Assembly: GCA_016712885.1 (NCBI GenBank)
Contig: JADJQF010000004.1
Location: 248,001-312,000 of the forward strand
DNA: 64,000 bases
Source: Candidatus Flexicrinis proximus
GTDB taxonomy: Bacteria > Chloroflexota > Anaerolineae > Aggregatilineales > Phototrophicaceae
Direction: 5' to 3'
Positions 41,801 through 49,509 of the stretch are shown in pieces (within the stretch, counting starts at the first letter, position 1; every line of letters starts with the position of its first letter). Position numbers and translations under genes: made by a program. The notes under the pieces were generated by a model. The model was not told the origin of the DNA, ran no database searches, and saw only the letters and a list, made by a program, of their open reading frames with translations.

Positions 41801-43620
41801 ATATACAGCCCGGTGCGTGTGCCCAGATCGTAGGCGTGATAGAAACTCAGGACCTTGCCACCCGTATTGCCTAGGCTGTCGGTGGCTGGCGCGGTCGCCA
41901 GGTCGACCCATCCGTCAAATTCCAGAGCATGAACACGTACATCGGTCAGGAAATTGCTGATCGGCGACGCTTCGAGCCGCTTGTAGTACGTATAAGGCGA
42001 GCCGTTCGTCCCCGCAATCTGTGTCGGGCTGTCGTTGGCGTCGTCCGCGCTGTCGTGGAAGGCCAGGCCGCTCGGCCCGAACTTGTTGTTCGAGACCAGC
42101 CCCCATCCCGACTTCTCGCCCGGGTTGCTGATACCGCCCGTGCGGATAAAGTCGAACCGCTCGTCCGCGTCGTTCAGCGTCCAGACCTGATCGACCGGGA
42201 AGATTTGCTCGGTCTTGTTCTTGAATTCGATGTCGTCGATAAACCACTGGCGGTCGGCGCTGGTCCCAGCCGGGACTTGCATGACGAACCGGAAGGCCAG
42301 CTTGTTGCTCGTCCAGCCCGACATCAGCGGCGCCAGGTCAACGACCGTGCGCGTCCAGTTGAAGTTGGCCGTACCGGCGCGCGCCAGGTCGACTTTCTGC
42401 CAGGTCATCGCCGCGCGGTTGGCGGTCGGCGGGAACGCCACCGCGTTCACCGGGATGTACTCCGCCACTTCCAGCCAGCCGTCGATGCCTGCCGCGTCAA
42501 ACTCCCACACATCCCAGAACGTCAGCTGCATATTGCTCGAATCCGACGGCATATTTACGGCGCCGCGCCATTCGAGGTAACACAGCGTGCCTGCAATGTT
42601 CTCGCCGCCCACATAATCGTCGAACAGCTTGCGCTCGGTGTTCGATTCGCCTTCGTCGTTGACCGCGCCCCAGCCGCACGAATAAACGTTAGTGGCTGGG
42701 TTACCCCCGTTGTCGATCGATCCGTCGTCAGGATTCCCGCCCGCACCTAGGATTTCCACTTTGAGGACCGAGTCGCCGCCCTGTTCGAAGTAATCGACCA
42801 GGATCGTGTGCGTGCCGGCCGTCAGCGTCATCGCGCCGGTGTACAGCGTCGCGGGCTGCGGTTGGAAGCTGTTGGTGTTCCCGCTGGCGTCGGTCAGTGT
42901 CACCGGCGTGCCATCGACGAACATCCGTACCCCGTCGTCGGCCAGCAGGCGGAAATTCAGTGTCCGGTCCGCCGGCAGTTCAATCGTCCGTGTGAACTTC
43001 GCCGAGAAGTTGTCGCCCGGGTTCGCTGGGGGCCAGTTCGCGATGAACGGGCCGTTGTAATCCAGCGCCCAGATACCGTTGATCGTCTGGGTTGGGGCGC
43101 CGCTAAAAGTGGTGTTGGGATAGAAATTCCCGGTCCACGGCACACCGCCCAGCGCGATGTTGCTGTCGATTCGCCACCATCTCGGCTCGTCCACCGTGTC
43201 GACGAACGGCGCGTCCTTGTAGTCGTCGCCATAGGTCGGGGTCAGGGTCGGCGTGCGCGTCGGCGCCACCGGTGACGGCGTGTAGGTATTGCTCGGCGTC
43301 GGCGAAGGGCCGTCGGTTGGGACTTCCGTCGGCGCCGCCGGCGTATTGGTCGGCAGCGCGCCCGAAGCCGGTGTGAACCGGTAGACTTCGGTCACCGTTC
43401 CCCAGAACTCCTCCGGGTTTGGCACATCGCCAACGACCGTTTGCCGCAGCAGGTCGTTGACGACCGCGTTGAATAGATTACCGGTTACCGGTGCGCTGGC
43501 GGCCAGCGCCAGCCCGAAGGCAACACCCACGAGAACCAGGATCAAGGCATATTCAATGATCGCCTGACCCTGTTCGCGGACGGTTTTTTCGTTTGTTTGG
43601 TTAGGGTGCGAAGTGGACAT
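38887..43620 (-). CDS. Giant surface adhesin with N-terminal Flp-type prepilin signal
   Basis: A 1577-residue protein. The N-terminus reads REQG|QAIIEYALILVLVGVAF: Gly cleavage site, Glu+5, Tyr+6 and a hydrophobic helix (about 17-48), as in Flp pilins. A Thr/Pro linker (about 90-130) and a PA14 domain (about 155-290: LLADDGVRMFVDG, HTILVDYFEQGG) come next. At least four to five beta-sandwich modules follow, ending in W/F-x-D-D/Q motifs: QWFIDDIEF (about 460), GWWIDQIRLG (680), GIFVDDIRLEE (897), GWYVDGVEV (1163) and a C-terminal GWWVAVVRV. These resemble MAM / choice-of-anchor sandwiches. It is probably built into, or tipped on, a Tad-type pilus. GGGGC precedes ATG 43620, and a terminator follows the stop. 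Confidence 0.85.
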   Translation of the reverse strand: MSTSHPNQTNEKTVREQGQAIIEYALILVLVGVAFGLALAASAPVTGNLFNAVVNDLLRQTVVGDVPNPEEFWGTVTEVYRFTPASGALPTNTPAAPTEVPTDGPSPTPSNTYTPSPVAPTRTPTLTPTYGDDYKDAPFVDTVDEPRWWRIDSNIALGGVPWTGNFYPNTTFSGAPTQTINGIWALDYNGPFIANWPPANPGDNFSAKFTRTIELPADRTLNFRLLADDGVRMFVDGTPVTLTDASGNTNSFQPQPATLYTGAMTLTAGTHTILVDYFEQGGDSVLKVEILGAGGNPDDGSIDNGGNPATNVYSCGWGAVNDEGESNTERKLFDDYVGGENIAGTLCYLEWRGAVNMPSDSSNMQLTFWDVWEFDAAGIDGWLEVAEYIPVNAVAFPPTANRAAMTWQKVDLARAGTANFNWTRTVVDLAPLMSGWTSNKLAFRFVMQVPAGTSADRQWFIDDIEFKNKTEQIFPVDQVWTLNDADERFDFIRTGGISNPGEKSGWGLVSNNKFGPSGLAFHDSADDANDSPTQIAGTNGSPYTYYKRLEASPISNFLTDVRVHALEFDGWVDLATAPATDSLGNTGGKVLSFYHAYDLGTRTGLYIQYSVTPYNVSPAVWTTFTDGLLRPVTDTGTVQSLTLQEQIVSLDGIVGNPARIRIRFAMMVHKQAALRDGWWIDQIRLGRAESNKWLNYPFSDDAQLLGPLYNWRYTGSWAATSTLGHRRVDASPGDVELSYASSPASNYTDGMVSYMTMRWPIDLYNDTPSKTVMLEAGGATGTSNTFGGPAIDPNLTFFHWRNLAGNDNFEVQWKRASEPDSSYRILWLYRYAMGGSATTAINLAWEPVRVSLYPIYKQFTADGNGAPGVGTGTGLTDDDILIRFVLRADGSSNAPGIFVDDIRLEENTMRTVRLWPSNQNRVDPTTSVALGTGTGSFFFSEPDGSLDGRRYENDWKLGGEWSAVSYEKRDGSGSFSFHDSSVGGQDRAPTGLRMLPSNTDDFGDTAWVTAQQSYNVLELDRVFDLRGVFAEDEAPVLNFWTRYHIGEDEAIRVQISVKDTSSASTIDAGMPARCASQPVLQCYEQERGWSAWQTNYPSTSNPIWTVTNSSAPSLSYGWRKISVNLAPFAYSPLSPTTPGKQIRIRFLYDAYDSNDTNFDGWYVDGVEVAYRLPAPTTTILSSVFSDTATSMANWIGEGKWALDQNIFIGGAGTPVSLGLWSGRWWNCPWGGAINCWQLGQDAGASGDRRFGVGAGIFLSTFPRATPHRTAVYSTINLNYGGGSPVAGWSPTNDLVAEFTVDIAVDGLSFQPGARSFTTRSDDAVRFKIEELDAGGVPIPNSPIEWNIINNWTDHSATTDQGVTPAGLSFLLGRRYRLTLQHYDRTGSGLIQLTASDGKYSFSDSPKFTGGATPDEPAIPYANTSLLGRHLLDLTGFGAGNYPVMEIQTKYRLHSNSEARVEVSSDGGFTWRQTGMDTDVGAIDAVSPNFDGETGLTNPDTDAWQVRLFNLNSFEGSYVLLRMRLDRISTYCWTRNDCDNSDVVGWNGDGVGGNPSLPLKDGYYDGWWVAVVRVMALP

Positions 43621-43796
43621 GGCAGCCCCGGCAATTGCCAGCTATTTCATCTATTTTGCAGTGTACCGAAACATTGGTCGATAAGGGTGTTTTATTTTGT
43701 CGGAGAGTTGTTCTGAGTCGTTCACACATTATTTACATGCCGCATTTATCCCCGTGTGGCATACTCTCCTGTCAACGGTCATTTCAAGGCTCGCCC

Positions 43797-44423
43797 ATGA
43801 GTGAAACACCTTATCCCGATGTTTATTTCTCACGTCAGGACGATTCCGATGATACGCTCTTCTATGAATCGGCGCGAAAAGTCGTCCATCTTGACGATCG
43901 GGCCATCGCAACCCTCCGCGACTCGGTCTTTGCCGAAACCCTTCCGTCGCAGGCCGCCATCCTCGATCTGATGAGCAGTTGGCGCTCGCACTTGCCCTCG
44001 CACCTTAATCCCTCGCGCGTCGTCGGCCTCGGACTCAACGCCGAGGAAATGGCCGACAATCCGCAGCTTACTGAGGCTCGCGTGCAAGACCTGAACGCCA
44101 GCCCCGTCCTCGACTTCGCCGACTCCACCTTCGATGCGGCCGTCTGCACTGTCTCGGTTCAGTATCTCATTCGTCCGGTCGAACTGTTTGAAGAGGTGCG
44201 CCGCGTCCTCAAACCGGGCGGCGTCTTCGTCGTGAGCTTCAGCAACCGCTGCTTCCCCTCCAAGGCCATCTGGGTCTGGCTCTATACCGATGACGACAAG
44301 CATCAGGCGCTCGTTTCGGACTACTTCCGTCGAGCCGGGTTTGTCAAAATCGCCGCCAAAGCCTTTCAGCCGCAGGGCAGCGATCCGCTCTTTGTCGTAA
44401 CCGGCTCAAAATCCAGACGCTAG
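43797..44423 (+). CDS. Class I SAM-dependent methyltransferase-like protein
   Basis: A 208-residue protein with a Methyltransf_11-like core. The usual SAM-binding GxGxG is replaced by AAILDLMSSWRSHLP, then VVGLGLNAEEM; the later motifs DSTFDAAVCTVSVQYL and VRRVLKPGGVFVVSFSN are normal. This variant layout is one I associate with a group of bacterial proteins of unknown substrate. The start is ATG 43797, with the frame open to 43635. It faces the convergent oxidoreductase gene across repeat copy 5. Confidence 0.75.
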   Translation: MSETPYPDVYFSRQDDSDDTLFYESARKVVHLDDRAIATLRDSVFAETLPSQAAILDLMSSWRSHLPSHLNPSRVVGLGLNAEEMADNPQLTEARVQDLNASPVLDFADSTFDAAVCTVSVQYLIRPVELFEEVRRVLKPGGVFVVSFSNRCFPSKAIWVWLYTDDDKHQALVSDYFRRAGFVKIAAKAFQPQGSDPLFVVTGSKSRR

Positions 44424-44463
44424 AACGCATTTCCACGTTGGTTGGGGGTCCGGCCAAAATCCC

Positions 44464-44534
44464 GCAGATGAGGGGTCGAGGGGCGCTAGTCCCTCGCGGA
44501 GGCGTGGACGCTGCACCTCCGCGTTCCAAAGCAC
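44464..44534 (+). repeat. Two-hairpin repeat, family A, copy 5
   Basis: Stem 1 is CGAGGG / CCCTCG; stem 2 is decayed (GTGGACGCTGCACCTCCGC). It lies between the convergent methyltransferase and Gfo/Idh genes. Confidence 0.8.
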
Positions 44535-44565
44535 GTCGTGGCCCGGTTATTCGCTCCCGCGCCGC

Positions 44566-45573
44566 TCAATCCGCGACGTCGCGGACCATCACGGGGGTTC
44601 CGCCGTGCTGGCTGCGGGTCGCCGCGATGGCTGCCTGAAGCGCTGCGCGCGCATCCTGTGCCGTCACCATCGGCGGCTTATCCTCCCGCACGCTCTGGGC
44701 GAATGCCGCGATCTGCGCCGTGTACGCCGGGCCGAAGCGCTGCGGGAAATGCGGCACCACGTCATGCCTTACCCCGGCCTGCGTCATCGTCAGCACCGCC
44801 GTTTCCTGCAGGTAGCCCACCTGCAGCGTGCCGTCCGTCCCGACGATCTCTGCCCGGATGTCATACCCGTACTTAGCCGTCCGGCTGACCTCGATGTTAC
44901 CCAGGCCGCCCCCCGCAAACCGCAGCGCGATCTGCGCATTGTCGACATCCCCGACGGTCGTCAGCTCCGGGTAAACCAGCGAAGCCACCTCGGTATAGAC
45001 CCGCTCGACCTCGTCGTTCATCAGCCAGCGCACCACATCGAAATCGTGGATCCCCATGTCGACGATCAGCCCGCCGCTTACCGCAGGGTTGGCATATTCG
45101 AGGCTCGTTCTAAACGGGTCGCGCCCGATCGAGCGGATCATGACCGGCTGTCCGATGACCCCGGCGTCGATCTGCCGCTTTGCTTCCACGTATGCGCGGT
45201 CAAACCGGCGCATGAACCCCACCTGAAACGGCACCCCGGCGCGGTTGACCGCCTCCAGCATCAGGTCGGTTTCCCGCAGGCTGAGCGCGGTCGGTTTTTC
45301 GCAGAAGATCGCTTTTCCGGCGTTGGCTGCCGCCACGACGATCTCGCGATGGGTGTGTGTCGGTGTCGTGACGATCACCGCCTGCACATCCGGGTCAGTC
45401 AGCAGCGCCGCATACTCCCTATATGTCCTGACTCCCGTGTAGTGCTCCAGCACGCTTTCCTGAGCATCGCTGACCGCAACCAGTTTCGCCTCGTCGAGCT
45501 GTGCCGCCACGAAGCTGCCGTACACGCGTCCCATCCGGCCCAGCCCGATGACTCCGATGCCTAACTTCGACAT
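44566..45573 (-). CDS. Gfo/Idh/MocA oxidoreductase, probable inositol 2-dehydrogenase
   Basis: A 335-residue NAD(P)-dependent dehydrogenase. Rossmann start GIGVIGLGRMG, then the diagnostic EKP in AIFCEKPTALS, and DMGIHDFDVVRWL with the catalytic Asp/His pair. The overall pattern matches myo-inositol 2-dehydrogenase (IolG), which oxidises inositol to scyllo-inosose. The next gene upstream in the same direction is an IolE-like dehydratase, which supports this. The rest of an iol operon is not in the window. Confidence 0.85.
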   Translation of the reverse strand: MSKLGIGVIGLGRMGRVYGSFVAAQLDEAKLVAVSDAQESVLEHYTGVRTYREYAALLTDPDVQAVIVTTPTHTHREIVVAAANAGKAIFCEKPTALSLRETDLMLEAVNRAGVPFQVGFMRRFDRAYVEAKRQIDAGVIGQPVMIRSIGRDPFRTSLEYANPAVSGGLIVDMGIHDFDVVRWLMNDEVERVYTEVASLVYPELTTVGDVDNAQIALRFAGGGLGNIEVSRTAKYGYDIRAEIVGTDGTLQVGYLQETAVLTMTQAGVRHDVVPHFPQRFGPAYTAQIAAFAQSVREDKPPMVTAQDARAALQAAIAATRSQHGGTPVMVRDVAD

Positions 45574-45665
45574 AAATCCTCCCTAAGTAACAACGCCGCT
45601 TTTCAGCGGACCGGGGTAAAAGAAGCGAACCGGAGTGTGTGGCAATAACCTGACTTTGCTCTACC

Positions 45666-45694
45666 CACTTCTGTTCACTTCTTTCCACTTCCCT
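45666..45694. repeat. Short CACTTC-type tandem repeat
   Basis: CACTTCTGTT, CACTTCTTTC and CACTTCCCTT run in series between the two inositol genes. The same hexamer makes the longer arrays at 48000-48302. Confidence 0.6.
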
Positions 45695-45704
45695 TTGCTG
45701 TAGT

Positions 45705-46601
45705 TTAGTATCCCAGGCTCCGCAGATATTCACGATTGCGTGCCGCCGATTGGCGCGGGGCGTCCAGGTCGTCCACCAGCACATCCTGCTCGACAATCGC
45801 CCAGCCGTTATAGCCGAGCGCTTCCATCGCCGCCAGCACGCCGGGGAAGTCGACTTCGCCTTTGCCCAGCTCGCAGAACACGCCCCGCGCCGTGGCCTGG
45901 AAGTAATCCGCCTCATCGCGGATGCAGGCCGCGCGCACGTCCGCGTCGCAGTCCTTCAGGTGCAGGTAGCGCACCCGTTCGCCCAGGTCCTTGATGCACT
46001 GCACGGCGTCCCCGCCCGCGTAATGGTAGTGTCCGGTATCCAGACATAACCCGACAAATTCAGGGTTTGTGCCATCCATCAGCCGCGCGGTCTCCTCTGG
46101 CGTTTCGATATATCCGGCGCAGTGGTGATGGAACACCGTAATCAGCCCGAGCTGGTCGTGCAGCGCTCTCGCGATGCGGTCGACGCCGGCGCACACCACG
46201 CGCCACTGGTCGGTATTCAGCACCGAGCCTTTGCGCCGTCCGGCCTGTTTCACCAGTTCCGGCACTGTGCCGTTGTCATCCGCCAGCACCAGATGCCGTG
46301 CTCCGGCCGCCGCCAGCACCCGCCCGACTGTAAGCGCGTGTCCGAGCGCCTCGTCATACTTGCGCGGGTCGAACAATTTCACCGGTACGAACGCCGAAAG
46401 CAGCGCCAGCCGCCTCGCGTGCAGTTCCGCATTAAGCGTGGCCTGGTCGGACGGCAGATAGCCCCACGGCCCATACTCCAGCGCGTCGTATCCGGTCGAT
46501 TTGATCTCGTCCAGTACCTGTGTATACGGGTACTTTTGCGCCGCGCCTTCAAACTCATATATTCCCCAGCTCACTGGGGCATTGGCCATACGGATTGTCA
46601 T
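45705..46601 (-). CDS. Inosose dehydratase-like (IolE) TIM-barrel protein
   Basis: A 298-residue xylose-isomerase-like TIM barrel. IolE-like features: ANAPVSWGIYEFEG at the N-terminus, VFHHHCAGYIETPEE, LCLDTGHYHYAGGD and YLHLKDCD, which supply metal ligands (Glu, Asp, His, Glu). IolE dehydrates scyllo-inosose in inositol breakdown. AGAGGA is 8 bases before ATG 46601. It is transcribed ahead of the Gfo/Idh gene with a 131-base gap that contains a CACTTC repeat. Confidence 0.82.
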   Translation of the reverse strand: MTIRMANAPVSWGIYEFEGAAQKYPYTQVLDEIKSTGYDALEYGPWGYLPSDQATLNAELHARRLALLSAFVPVKLFDPRKYDEALGHALTVGRVLAAAGARHLVLADDNGTVPELVKQAGRRKGSVLNTDQWRVVCAGVDRIARALHDQLGLITVFHHHCAGYIETPEETARLMDGTNPEFVGLCLDTGHYHYAGGDAVQCIKDLGERVRYLHLKDCDADVRAACIRDEADYFQATARGVFCELGKGEVDFPGVLAAMEALGYNGWAIVEQDVLVDDLDAPRQSAARNREYLRSLGY

Positions 46602-47041
46602 GTGTGAAGTCCTCTAGTTAACCGCGGGTACTATTTCGTGGGACCGCTGCCGTCACCCGTCTACACGGGCCGCCGTTTCCGATCCTGGTCTGTGATTATG
46701 AATGGGCGCATGCGTTCAAATCACATGGGGGAGGGGGCGTGTAGACCACTGCCGGATTTGGGCGAATGCTCTGGCAGAGGTGCAGCGGTGGGATCCCACG
46801 CGAGCCGCAATACCCGATGCGGATCGCCTTTGTTGGGTCGCGCTGCGGCAGCCAGTGGTGTCCTGCCCGCATAATCCATTATACAGGATTGTAACGCGAC
46901 GGTTTCGCGCCCGCTATCCGTCGGATTTGCGCAATTCAGGTTCGTCGTATAATGCCATTAAGGCACTTATCAGGTTCAATCTTCACGGGCAGTGAGTGCC
47001 ATCGCCTGCCTGCACACCTAATCCATCTGGAGATCTGCTCA
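46602..47041 (+). other. Intergenic region with candidate promoter for the LCP gene
   Basis: 440 bases between divergent genes. A plausible promoter is TTGCGC (46927-46932), 15-base spacer, TATAAT (46948-46953), leaving a roughly 80-base 5' UTR. No convincing gene, tRNA or hairpin otherwise. Confidence 0.5.
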
Positions 47042-47953
47042 ATGCGTCGAATCGTCCTTATCGTCTGCCTGTCTGTCCTCTTGCTTCCCCTTCTTGCCAT
47101 GCCCGCTGCGGCGCAGGGGCGCTGGGACGGTCAGAGCCGCTTTACCATTCTCGTCATGGGTGTCGACCGGCGCCCCGGCGCGCGCGATAACTTCAACACT
47201 CGCGTAGACTCGATCCTGATCCTCAGCGTCGATCCGCTCACCAATAGTATCGGTGTGCTCCACATCCCGCGTGACCTGCATCTCGCCGCCCTCGACAGCG
47301 AACCGCTCATCCGCGCCAATACCCTCATGATCCGCGGCGAGTCCATTCAGGAAGGCTATGGGCCGTTCTACATGATGGACACCCTCGGCTATAACCTCGG
47401 CATCTTCATCGACGGCTTCATCACCTTCGACTTTGAGGCCTTCATCGACCTCGTCGACGCCCTCGGCGGCGTCGAAGTCACGACCAACTACATCATCAAC
47501 GACCCGACCTATCCGGACATGAATTCTGGCTTTGACCCCTTCTATCTCCCCTCAGGGACACACCTCCTTGACGGCCGGACCGCTCTCAAATTCGCGCGCA
47601 CCCGTCACGGGGACAATGACTATCTGCGTGGCGAACGCCAGATGCAGCTCCTCAAAGCCATCGGCCTCAAAGCCACCGACGGCACCGTCCTGCCCAGCCT
47701 GATCGCCCAGGCGCCCCAGTTGATGGAGACTTTCGCCGGTCATGTCTACACCGACCTGACGACCGAAGAACTGGTTCCATTGGCGCTGTTTGGTGCCCGA
47801 GTTCCGGTTGAAAGCATCAAGACCGGCAGCCTCAGTGGACGCTTTATGGCCACCGTCCAGGTCTCTGGCACGACCGAACGGGTCAACACCCCTGACCGCG
47901 ATGTGCTCGAAGAACTGATGCGCGATACGTTCGGCGCCGACTACGCCGGCTAA
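47042..47953 (+). CDS. LytR-CpsA-Psr (LCP) family protein
   Basis: A 303-residue exported LCP protein. Signal/anchor 1-22 (IVLIVCLSVLLLPLLAM). The LCP domain shows ILVMGVDRRPGARDNFNTRVDSILILSVDP, HIPRDLHL, GYNLGIFIDGFITFDFEAFIDLVDALGGVEV and FARTRHGDNDYLRGERQMQLL, with the conserved Arg and Asp residues. Such enzymes join polyprenyl-linked glycopolymers to the cell wall. GGAG lies before ATG 47042; the frame is open to 46952, but that part covers the candidate promoter. A copy of its last 70 bases follows at 48036. Confidence 0.92.
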   Translation: MRRIVLIVCLSVLLLPLLAMPAAAQGRWDGQSRFTILVMGVDRRPGARDNFNTRVDSILILSVDPLTNSIGVLHIPRDLHLAALDSEPLIRANTLMIRGESIQEGYGPFYMMDTLGYNLGIFIDGFITFDFEAFIDLVDALGGVEVTTNYIINDPTYPDMNSGFDPFYLPSGTHLLDGRTALKFARTRHGDNDYLRGERQMQLLKAIGLKATDGTVLPSLIAQAPQLMETFAGHVYTDLTTEELVPLALFGARVPVESIKTGSLSGRFMATVQVSGTTERVNTPDRDVLEELMRDTFGADYAG

Positions 47954-48035
47954 TCCGCTGACCCGGATCGAGAGAAGTGAAGCGATTGCCTTGTTGGCTC
48001 ACTTCTTTTCACTTCTCTCACTTCAGTTCACTTGA

Positions 48036-48106
48036 GGTCAACCCCTGATCGCGATGTGCTCGAAGAACTGATGCGCGATACGTTCGGCGCCGACTACGCT
48101 GGCTAG
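48036..48106 (+). pseudogene. Duplicated 3' end of the LCP gene
   Basis: 71 bases closely match 47881-47953, the last 24 codons of the LCP gene including the stop, with a 2-base deletion, two C-to-T changes and TAA changed to TAG. The copies are separated by 82 bases of CACTTC/GAAGTG repeats. It has no start and is a non-coding relic of a partial duplication. Confidence 0.85.
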
Positions 48107-48194
48107 ACGATGGGTGTGCAGTGAGGAAGTGAACCGAAGTGAGAGCAGTGCATCGAGTTGACTGAAGTGACCGGGAAAGAATACCACTGTCCGC

Positions 48195-48302
48195 TCACTT
48201 CTCTTTCACTTCCCTCACTTCTTTTCACTTCCCTCACTTCTTTTCACTTCTCTCACTTCTTTTCACTTCTCTCACTTCTTTTCACTTCTCTCACTTCCCT
48301 CA
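48195..48302. repeat. 19-bp tandem repeat array (CACTTC units)
   Basis: About five copies of CACTTCTTTTCACTTCTCT or its C-variant. Inverted GAAGTG units precede it (47970-47981 pairs perfectly with 48008-48019, and more at 48125-48170). The array encodes the last residues of the VOC-GNAT protein on the minus strand. Confidence 0.85.
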
Positions 48303-49153
48303 AGTTCGATCCACCACCGGAACGAGTCGACCGCGCGGCCCTCAGGGCGAATCCGGTCTTGCAGCACGCCGCCGTTCGCCTTAATCACCCGGATGCTCGG
48401 CTCGTTTGTCACGTCGCACGTCAGCAGGGCGCGCTTTAGTCCGATCTTCCGCGCCCATTCCTTGCCCAGCTTCAGAATCAGCGTCCCGTAGCCCTTGCCA
48501 CGCTCCGACGCCCGCAGTTCGTAGCCGATGTGGCCCCCGTGCTTCTCAAGATGCTCGTTCAGGTGGTGGCGGATCGACAGCCGCCCGATGAAGTGGTCGC
48601 CTTTGACCAGCCACAGGATCGTGTCCGGCACTTTACCCTTCAGCGGTTCCGACTCGTCCAGCACCATCCGCGCGATGACCGCGTCAACATTTTCGCGCGT
48701 CACCTCGGTATACCGGCCCTCCGGCTTGAATTCCTCGACGGCCGCCAGGAAGCTCTCTCTAGCCCGTCCGTGCGGCCGGACCAGTTCGACGATCGGCTCG
48801 ATAAACTCGATGCGGTTGCCGAACGGATCTCTGAACTCGAAGCGGTCATACCCCGGGATTGGCTCGTTTCCGCTGGTTTCGACGCCGTGGGCTGCAAAAT
48901 AATCGCGCCACGCGCCGATTTCGCGCACTTCATAGGCCAGATGCGCCTTGGTGGCCGCGCGGTCGACCCCCGCCTCGACGCCCACATGTACCTGTTGGCC
49001 GCCGATCTCAAACCAGAACCCGCCGCGCTTCACCAGCGCCTCCGGTTTCGGGATTTCCGTGAATCCCAATCCGTCGAGATAGAACCCGCGCGCCGCGTCG
49101 ACCTGTTCGGCCGTCACCGTGATCTGCACATGGTGGATGCGAATGACTTTCAC
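48272..49153 (-). CDS. Glyoxalase/VOC - GNAT acetyltransferase fusion
   Basis: A 293-residue two-domain protein. Residues 1-120 are a VOC/glyoxalase domain: IHHVQITV, ARGFYLDGLGFTEI, HLAYEV, DRFEFRDPFGNRIEFIEP. Residues about 140-290 are a GNAT N-acetyltransferase with acetyl-CoA motif ELRASERGKGYGTLILKLG and TCDVTNEPSIRVIKANGG. The last residues (GSERSEKK) are encoded by the 19-bp tandem repeat, so the C-terminus is set by where the repeat brings a TGA. The start is GTG 49153, four bases after the glutaredoxin-like stop. The substrate is unknown; self-resistance or detoxification would fit the domain pair. Confidence 0.83.
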   Translation of the reverse strand: MKVIRIHHVQITVTAEQVDAARGFYLDGLGFTEIPKPEALVKRGGFWFEIGGQQVHVGVEAGVDRAATKAHLAYEVREIGAWRDYFAAHGVETSGNEPIPGYDRFEFRDPFGNRIEFIEPIVELVRPHGRARESFLAAVEEFKPEGRYTEVTRENVDAVIARMVLDESEPLKGKVPDTILWLVKGDHFIGRLSIRHHLNEHLEKHGGHIGYELRASERGKGYGTLILKLGKEWARKIGLKRALLTCDVTNEPSIRVIKANGGVLQDRIRPEGRAVDSFRWWIELEGSERSEKK

Positions 49154-49156
49154 GTT

Positions 49157-49504
49157 TTACCCCGCGGCAGACTCCATCGGCAGTAACGCATGTTTTTGCA
49201 GCCACGCCAGCAGTTGATCGGCGCTCGGCTCGGTCAGCATACTGCCGCGGTCGATGCCGCGCGGCGATTCCCCGCGTTCAAGCGCTGCTGGCGGTGTAAT
49301 CGGGCGGCTCAGATCCGTATCGGCCACATATAAGGTTGGCACGCTCAGAAATCCTGTCCACTCGATCAGCCGGTTTTTCACGGCCGGATCGGTGTCGTAA
49401 TACTGCTCTGTGAACGGCACGCCGTAATCTTCAAGGACGCGGTGGGCGAGGGTGGCCAGTGGACAGCCAATCGTGCGGTTTATGAATACGAGCGTTAAAG
49501 GCAT
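49157..49504 (-). CDS. Glutaredoxin-like thioredoxin-fold protein
   Basis: A 115-residue protein. N-terminal LVFINRTIGCPLATLAHRVLEDYGVPF matches the glutaredoxin/NrdH start with a single active-site Cys (CPLA rather than CPxC). A cis-Pro loop SVPTLYVADTDLS follows. The Cys-x-x-Ala site suggests a monothiol type, or a redox-inactive relative. It is five bases after the amidase stop and three before the VOC-GNAT start, within a four-gene minus-strand operon. Confidence 0.72.
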   Translation of the reverse strand: MPLTLVFINRTIGCPLATLAHRVLEDYGVPFTEQYYDTDPAVKNRLIEWTGFLSVPTLYVADTDLSRPITPPAALERGESPRGIDRGSMLTEPSADQLLAWLQKHALLPMESAAG

Positions 49505-49509
49505 AAGGC

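Noticed and set aside
48195..48302. CRISPR array
   Set aside because: The units are contiguous 19-bp tandem repeats without spacers, and no cas genes are present.
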